The position numbers and the translations under genes were made by a program. Positions 5,320-8,833 of a stretch of DNA of 8,833 nt are shown in pieces; position 1 is the stretch's first letter, and every line of letters starts with the position of its first letter. The DNA comes from an uncultured Ruminococcus sp. Its GTDB lineage: Bacteria > Bacillota > Clostridia > Oscillospirales > Ruminococcaceae. The notes beneath the pieces were generated by a model, which saw only the letters and a program-made list of their open reading frames with translations, had not been told where the DNA came from and did no database searches. Where the stretch lies: positions 1-8,833 of the forward strand of contig UQEM01000104.1 of NCBI GenBank assembly GCA_900540005.1. Direction: 5' to 3'.

Positions 5320-7608
5320 GTGGAGGAGAAAACTCTGCATATCGAGGGAACAGTTGAAAATGTTCTCTATAAAAATGAAGATAACGGCTATGCAGTTGTT
5401 GATCTTGACGCAGGCGGCGAGCTTATTACGGCTGTCGGAATGCTCGGCGACGCGGAGGAGGGCGAGGTGCTCATCCTTGAGGGACAATATGTGACTCACC
5501 GAAAATTCGGCACGCAGTTCCGTGCGGAATACTGCGAGCGAAAACTTCCGAGTGACACGGTAAATATTGAAAAATACCTTTCTTCAGGAGCAATCAAGGG
5601 TATAGGCCCGGGACTTGCATCAAAAATCGTGCGTGTATTCGGCGAAAAGACTCTCGATATCATCGAGAATGAGCCGTTTCGGCTGAGCGAGATAAAGGGG
5701 ATCTCAGCGAAAAAGTGTGAGGAAATAGCTGCGGAGGCGAAAAAACTTTTTTCCCTGCGCTGTATAATGTCCTTTTTGTCGCAATACGACATTAAGTCGC
5801 AGTTTGCCATGAAAACCTATCACAAATTCGGCGGCGATTCGCTCGAACTTCTCAAGGTCAATCCGTACTTGCTATGCGGCGATGCGATAGAGCTTGATTT
5901 TGACAAGGCGGATACCATAGCGAGCGACATGAATATCGAGAAAAACTCCAATAAACGCGTGATCGCGGGGATCCAGCATATTCTGCGCGCAAATACTGCG
6001 ATTGGTCATTCGTGCCTGCCGCTTGATATCCTGCTTAAAAAGGCGGAAGGCTTTCTTGAAATTTCCGAGCAGGACTTTTACAGTTCCTACAATGCCGGAC
6101 TTGACGAGAATGAGCTTTTTGAATACATAAAAAATGAGCGTGAGTATGTTTACCTTCCCGACTACTATTACGCGGAAAAGTTTATTTCCGACAGAATCTC
6201 GATCCTGCACGATTTTACTTCTCCCGAGGACTTTGATTATGATGTTCTGATAGATATCGAGGAGGAAGAACATGGCATACACTATGAAAAACTCCAGCGA
6301 AAAGCCATAACTTCGGCTATTTCAAAGGGACTTATGATAATGACAGGCGGCCCGGGTACAGGTAAGACGACCACCCTGAACGCGATCATTTCCATTTTCC
6401 AAAAAAGGGGCAGCCGCGTAATGCTCACAGCTCCGACAGGGCGTGCGGCAAAGCGAATGGCTGACCTCACGGAGTGCGAGGCGAAAACCATTCACCGTCT
6501 GCTCGAAGTGGCATACGGCTCTGACGGTAAGCTTACGTTTGTGCACAACGAGAATAATCCGCTTGAATGTGATGTGCTTGTCATTGATGAGATGTCAATG
6601 GTCGATGTGCTGCTGTTCGAGAAACTGCTGCGAGCCGTGAAACTCGGGTGCAAGCTCATTATGGTCGGCGACAGCAATCAGTTGCCCTCGGTGGGCGCAG
6701 GAAATCTCCTGCGTGACCTCATCGACAGCAAAGCTGTTACGGTGATCGAACTGAAGGAGATCTTCCGACAGGCAAAAATGAGTCGTATAGTAACAAATGC
6801 GCATAAGATAGTTACAGGAGAATACCCTGAACTTACCAATGAAAACAAGGACTTTTTCTTCTTTAACCGTCCCGATACGGAAAAGGCAATGCAGCTTACG
6901 GTAGATCTCGTGAAAACGCGCCTGCCGAAAGCCTACAAGTATTCGCCGATCGAAGATTTGCAGATACTTTCGCCAACAAGAAAAGGGCCTCTCGGAACAA
7001 TTGAGCTTAACAAGCTGCTGCAAAACGAGCTGAATCCGCCCTCGCAGAAAAAGCCCGAATGCAAAAGCTACATATATACGTTTCGGCTTGGGGACAAGGT
7101 CATGCAGACACGAAACAACTACGATATCGTGTGGCGGCGTGACGAGTCCGAGCAGGGAACGGGGATCTATAACGGAGACATCGGCATAATAGTTAACATA
7201 AACCATGCGGCTCAGACAGTTGTGATCGACTTTGACGGCAGAATAGCAAAGTATCCATATGATCTACTGCCGCAGCTTGAACTTGCTTATGCGGTTACGG
7301 TTCATAAGAGTCAGGGCTGTGAATTTGAAATAGTGATAATGACTTTGCCTGACGGCTTTGACAAGCTGTATTACCGAAATCTTCTGTATACGGCGGTCAC
7401 AAGAGCCAAAAAGCTGATGATACTCATCGGCACGGAGGAGCGCGTACACAGAATGGTTGACAATAACAAGCGGACAAGGCGTTATACCTGCCTTAGAGAA
7501 ATGCTGAGCGGCGGCAAAAATACTCCGCCTGAACAGCTTCCATTTGAGAATAAGCCTGAGGATCTGTCCGACAGCGCCGAGGCGCGAGCAATACTCGGAC
7601 TTGAATAG
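5320..7608 (+). CDS. recD2: ATP-dependent RecD2-type DNA helicase
   Basis: RecD2 is a 5'-3' superfamily 1B helicase that works without RecBC and has been tied to DNA repair and replication-fork upkeep. The 762-aa length suits the family (about 715-800). Order of parts: an N-terminal OB-like domain (about 1-85), paired helix-hairpin-helix segments (about 86-145, with GAIKGIGPGLASKI and LSEIKGISAKKCEEI), a further N-terminal helical region, then the motor. Visible motor motifs are GGPGTGKTT at 343-351 (Walker A, K349), APTGRAAKRM (Ia), VLVIDEMSMVD at 419-429 (Walker B, D423/E424), MVGDSNQLPSVGAGNLL (III), EIFRQA (IV), AVTVHKSQG at 658-666 (V) and LYTAVTRAKK at 689-698 (VI, R695). Every catalytic motif is intact. 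The start is GTG with AAGGAGG eight nt upstream. The MreB-family gene follows 17 nt after the stop, suggesting co-transcription. Confidence 0.96.
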   Translation: MEEKTLHIEGTVENVLYKNEDNGYAVVDLDAGGELITAVGMLGDAEEGEVLILEGQYVTHRKFGTQFRAEYCERKLPSDTVNIEKYLSSGAIKGIGPGLASKIVRVFGEKTLDIIENEPFRLSEIKGISAKKCEEIAAEAKKLFSLRCIMSFLSQYDIKSQFAMKTYHKFGGDSLELLKVNPYLLCGDAIELDFDKADTIASDMNIEKNSNKRVIAGIQHILRANTAIGHSCLPLDILLKKAEGFLEISEQDFYSSYNAGLDENELFEYIKNEREYVYLPDYYYAEKFISDRISILHDFTSPEDFDYDVLIDIEEEEHGIHYEKLQRKAITSAISKGLMIMTGGPGTGKTTTLNAIISIFQKRGSRVMLTAPTGRAAKRMADLTECEAKTIHRLLEVAYGSDGKLTFVHNENNPLECDVLVIDEMSMVDVLLFEKLLRAVKLGCKLIMVGDSNQLPSVGAGNLLRDLIDSKAVTVIELKEIFRQAKMSRIVTNAHKIVTGEYPELTNENKDFFFFNRPDTEKAMQLTVDLVKTRLPKAYKYSPIEDLQILSPTRKGPLGTIELNKLLQNELNPPSQKKPECKSYIYTFRLGDKVMQTRNNYDIVWRRDESEQGTGIYNGDIGIIVNINHAAQTVVIDFDGRIAKYPYDLLPQLELAYAVTVHKSQGCEFEIVIMTLPDGFDKLYYRNLLYTAVTRAKKLMILIGTEERVHRMVDNNKRTRRYTCLREMLSGGKNTPPEQLPFENKPEDLSDSAEARAILGLE

Positions 7609-7625
7609 AGAAAGGATACATAAAA

Positions 7626-8645
7626 ATGGCTAATACGGATATCGGAATAGATTTAGGAACTTCAAATATCGTTATGACCATGGGCAACAGGGGAGTGGTT
7701 CTCAGTGAACCGTCGGTCATTGCGTATAATACCCGAACCGAGCGCGTTCTTGCAGTAGGGAGGGAGGCTTATGAGATGATAGGCAGAAATCCCGATTATA
7801 TCGCTGTGGCACGGCCTATAAGCGAGGGAGTTATTTCCGACGATGACCTCACTCACAGCATGATACGCGAGTTTATTTTAAAGGTCTCGGGACATCAGCT
7901 TGTAAAGCCGAGAATTATTATCTGCGTCCCCTCATTTATCACGGATATCGAGAGCCGTGCTGTGGTAGATGCGGCAAAGAGTGCAGGTTCGCGTCAGGTA
8001 TACCTCATTCAGGAACCTATCGCGGCAATGATCGGCGCAGGAGTCAACATCACCAAGGCAAAGGGTCATATGATCGTTGATATAGGCGGCGGAACTACTG
8101 ATGTGGCTATCGTTTCAATGAACGGAGTTGTAACTTCGTACACGATAAAGACGGCAGGAAATGCGATCGACCGTTCTATCATCAAATATATGCAGAACAA
8201 GTACAAGCTTCTCATAGGGGAGCGTACTGCAGAGCGCGTGAAGATCGAGCTTTGCAACCTTTATGACCCGAGCGACGAGATAACGTATATGGTCAAGGGA
8301 AGAAGTCTCCTGAAGGGACTGCCTGCACAGGTTCTCATCAGCGAAACCGAGCTTTTTGAGGCTATCGAGGACGATACTTTCGCTATTATGGAGGCGATAA
8401 GAAAGGTTCTGGAGGATACTCCGCCCGAGCTTGTCGGTGATATCTATGATAACGGATTGCTCATGACTGGCGGCGGCGTACTTCTTGGCGGACTGCCGCA
8501 GCTTATCAAGAGAACTCTTGGAATAAACTGCAATATCGCCAAGGATTCGATAAACTGTGTTGCAAAGGGCACGGGAATGGCGTTCGGCAGAATGACGACA
8601 CTGCTTGACGGATTTGAGTCGGCTACGGTCTATAAGTACAGATAA
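7626..8645 (+). CDS. mreB: Rod shape-determining protein, MreB/Mbl family
   Basis: This bacterial actin polymerises with ATP on the inner face of the membrane and guides side-wall synthesis. The 339-aa protein has the family length and all nucleotide-site motifs: DIGIDLGTSN at 5-14 (phosphate 1), LIQEPIAAMIGAG at 127-139 with catalytic-type E130, VDIGGGTTDVAIVS at 151-164 (phosphate 2), IGERTAERVKIE at 197-208 and LLMTGGGVLLGGLP at 278-291 (adenosine). DLGTSN replaces the more common DLGTAN, and the region after KIE departs from the usual pattern, so it is a divergent member; MreB, Mbl or MreBH cannot be told apart by eye. AAAGGA lies about nine nt before the ATG. It is 17 nt behind recD2 and ends at an intrinsic terminator. 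No mreC or mreD follows in the window. Confidence 0.93.
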   Translation: MANTDIGIDLGTSNIVMTMGNRGVVLSEPSVIAYNTRTERVLAVGREAYEMIGRNPDYIAVARPISEGVISDDDLTHSMIREFILKVSGHQLVKPRIIICVPSFITDIESRAVVDAAKSAGSRQVYLIQEPIAAMIGAGVNITKAKGHMIVDIGGGTTDVAIVSMNGVVTSYTIKTAGNAIDRSIIKYMQNKYKLLIGERTAERVKIELCNLYDPSDEITYMVKGRSLLKGLPAQVLISETELFEAIEDDTFAIMEAIRKVLEDTPPELVGDIYDNGLLMTGGGVLLGGLPQLIKRTLGINCNIAKDSINCVAKGTGMAFGRMTTLLDGFESATVYKYR

Positions 8646-8650
8646 ACAGT

Positions 8651-8674
8651 AAAAGCTCCCGTTTGGGAGCTTTT
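8651..8674 (+). terminator. Intrinsic terminator after mreB
   Basis: A perfect 10-bp stem pairs 8651-8660 (AAAAGCTCCC) with 8665-8674 (GGGAGCTTTT) around a GTTT loop, followed by GGTTTG. It starts five nt after the mreB stop and closes the recD2-mreB unit. Confidence 0.88.
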
Positions 8675-8701
8675 GGTTTGTCAAAAAGTGTAAGTTTGAT
8701 A

Positions 8702-8732
8702 AGGGAATGCCCTCACTTGCAGGGCGTTCCCT
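8702..8732. repeat. Inverted repeat, possible second terminator
   Basis: AGGGAATGCCCT (8702-8713) pairs with AGGGCGTTCCCT (8721-8732) over 12 bp with one G-U-type pair and a 7-nt loop, followed by CTTT. It may back up the mreB terminator or belong to the hairpin series to its right. Confidence 0.6.
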
Positions 8733-8733
8733 C

Positions 8734-8764
8734 TTTAAAAACAGTCCACCGGACTGTTTTTAAA
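8734..8764. repeat. 14-bp perfect inverted repeat
   Basis: TTTAAAAACAGTCC (8734-8747) and GGACTGTTTTTAAA (8751-8764) are exact reverse complements around an ACC loop. The A/T-rich ends would give a U tract in either direction, so it could also terminate a leftward transcript from outside the window. Confidence 0.75.
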
Positions 8765-8771
8765 TTCACCC

Positions 8772-8833
8772 TTTGCGGCGATTTGCGGGGCTTTGCCCCA
8801 CACCCCACCAAAGGCTCTGCCTTTGGAATCCGC
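8772..8833. repeat. Paired-hairpin intergenic repeat, cut by the window edge
   Basis: Two small perfect hairpins stand in a row: GGGGC-TTT-GCCCC at 8787-8799 and CCAAAGGC-TCT-GCCTTTGG at 8808-8826, joined by the unpaired ACACCCCA. TTTGCGG at 8772 recurs in near-identical form at 8783. From memory, modules of this type are scattered between genes in Ruminococcus and related Clostridia, but I cannot confirm copy number here. The end GGAATCCGC suggests it continues past base 8833. No coding frame is supported. Confidence 0.55.

Noticed and set aside
6595..7206. 203-codon open frame on the minus strand
   Set aside because: It is antisense to recD2 helicase motifs that are clearly coding; low-complexity, unlike any family.
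8115..8684. 189-codon open frame on the minus strand
   Set aside because: It is antisense to mreB and begins inside the mreB terminator region; no ribosome site.
8702..8833. CRISPR array
   Set aside because: The hairpins differ from each other in sequence and spacing, there are no equal repeats with unique spacers, and no cas gene is present.

Overview
The window looks like chromosomal DNA from a Gram-positive Clostridia-type gut or rumen bacterium, most likely of the Ruminococcus/Oscillospiraceae kind. The evidence is strong AAGGAG-type ribosome binding sites, sigma-A-like promoters with an extended -10, a RecD2 helicase (the form typical of bacteria without RecBCD), an MreB-family actin, and an L-fucose operon. 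The genus is an inference from gene content and style. No rRNA, tRNA, CRISPR array, phage gene or transposase was seen.

Left half (about 50-4665, minus strand): a compact four-gene L-fucose catabolic operon, transcribed right to left in the order fucA (L-fuculose-1-phosphate aldolase), fucU (L-fucose mutarotase), a RhaB-type FGGY kinase acting as L-fuculokinase, and fucI (L-fucose isomerase). Junctions are 11 nt, an 8-nt overlap and 1 nt, so translation is probably coupled. A consensus-like promoter lies at 4636-4664 and a perfect 13-bp hairpin terminator at 52-82. Together the enzymes convert beta-L-fucose to alpha-L-fucose, L-fuculose, L-fuculose-1-phosphate, and then dihydroxyacetone phosphate plus L-lactaldehyde. 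No transporter, regulator or lactaldehyde reductase is in the window.

Middle (4553-5319): a divergent regulatory region with a 14-bp direct repeat (one mismatch, 104 bp apart) flanking the fuc promoter, a 12-bp palindrome, and a long-range stem ending exactly at the fucA Shine-Dalgarno. Next comes a rightward 117-aa single-pass membrane protein of unknown function, then a second promoter with the same hexamers as the fuc promoter.

Right half (5320-8645, plus strand): recD2 (GTG start) and, 17 nt later, an MreB/Mbl-family gene, apparently co-transcribed and ending at a clear intrinsic terminator (8651-8674). The last 130 bases hold four further hairpins in a row, which look like a dispersed intergenic repeat running off the window edge.

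I found no clearly new biological system. The best leads are the candidate operators and 5'-leader structure of the fuc operon, the unknown small membrane protein, and the hairpin array at the right edge.
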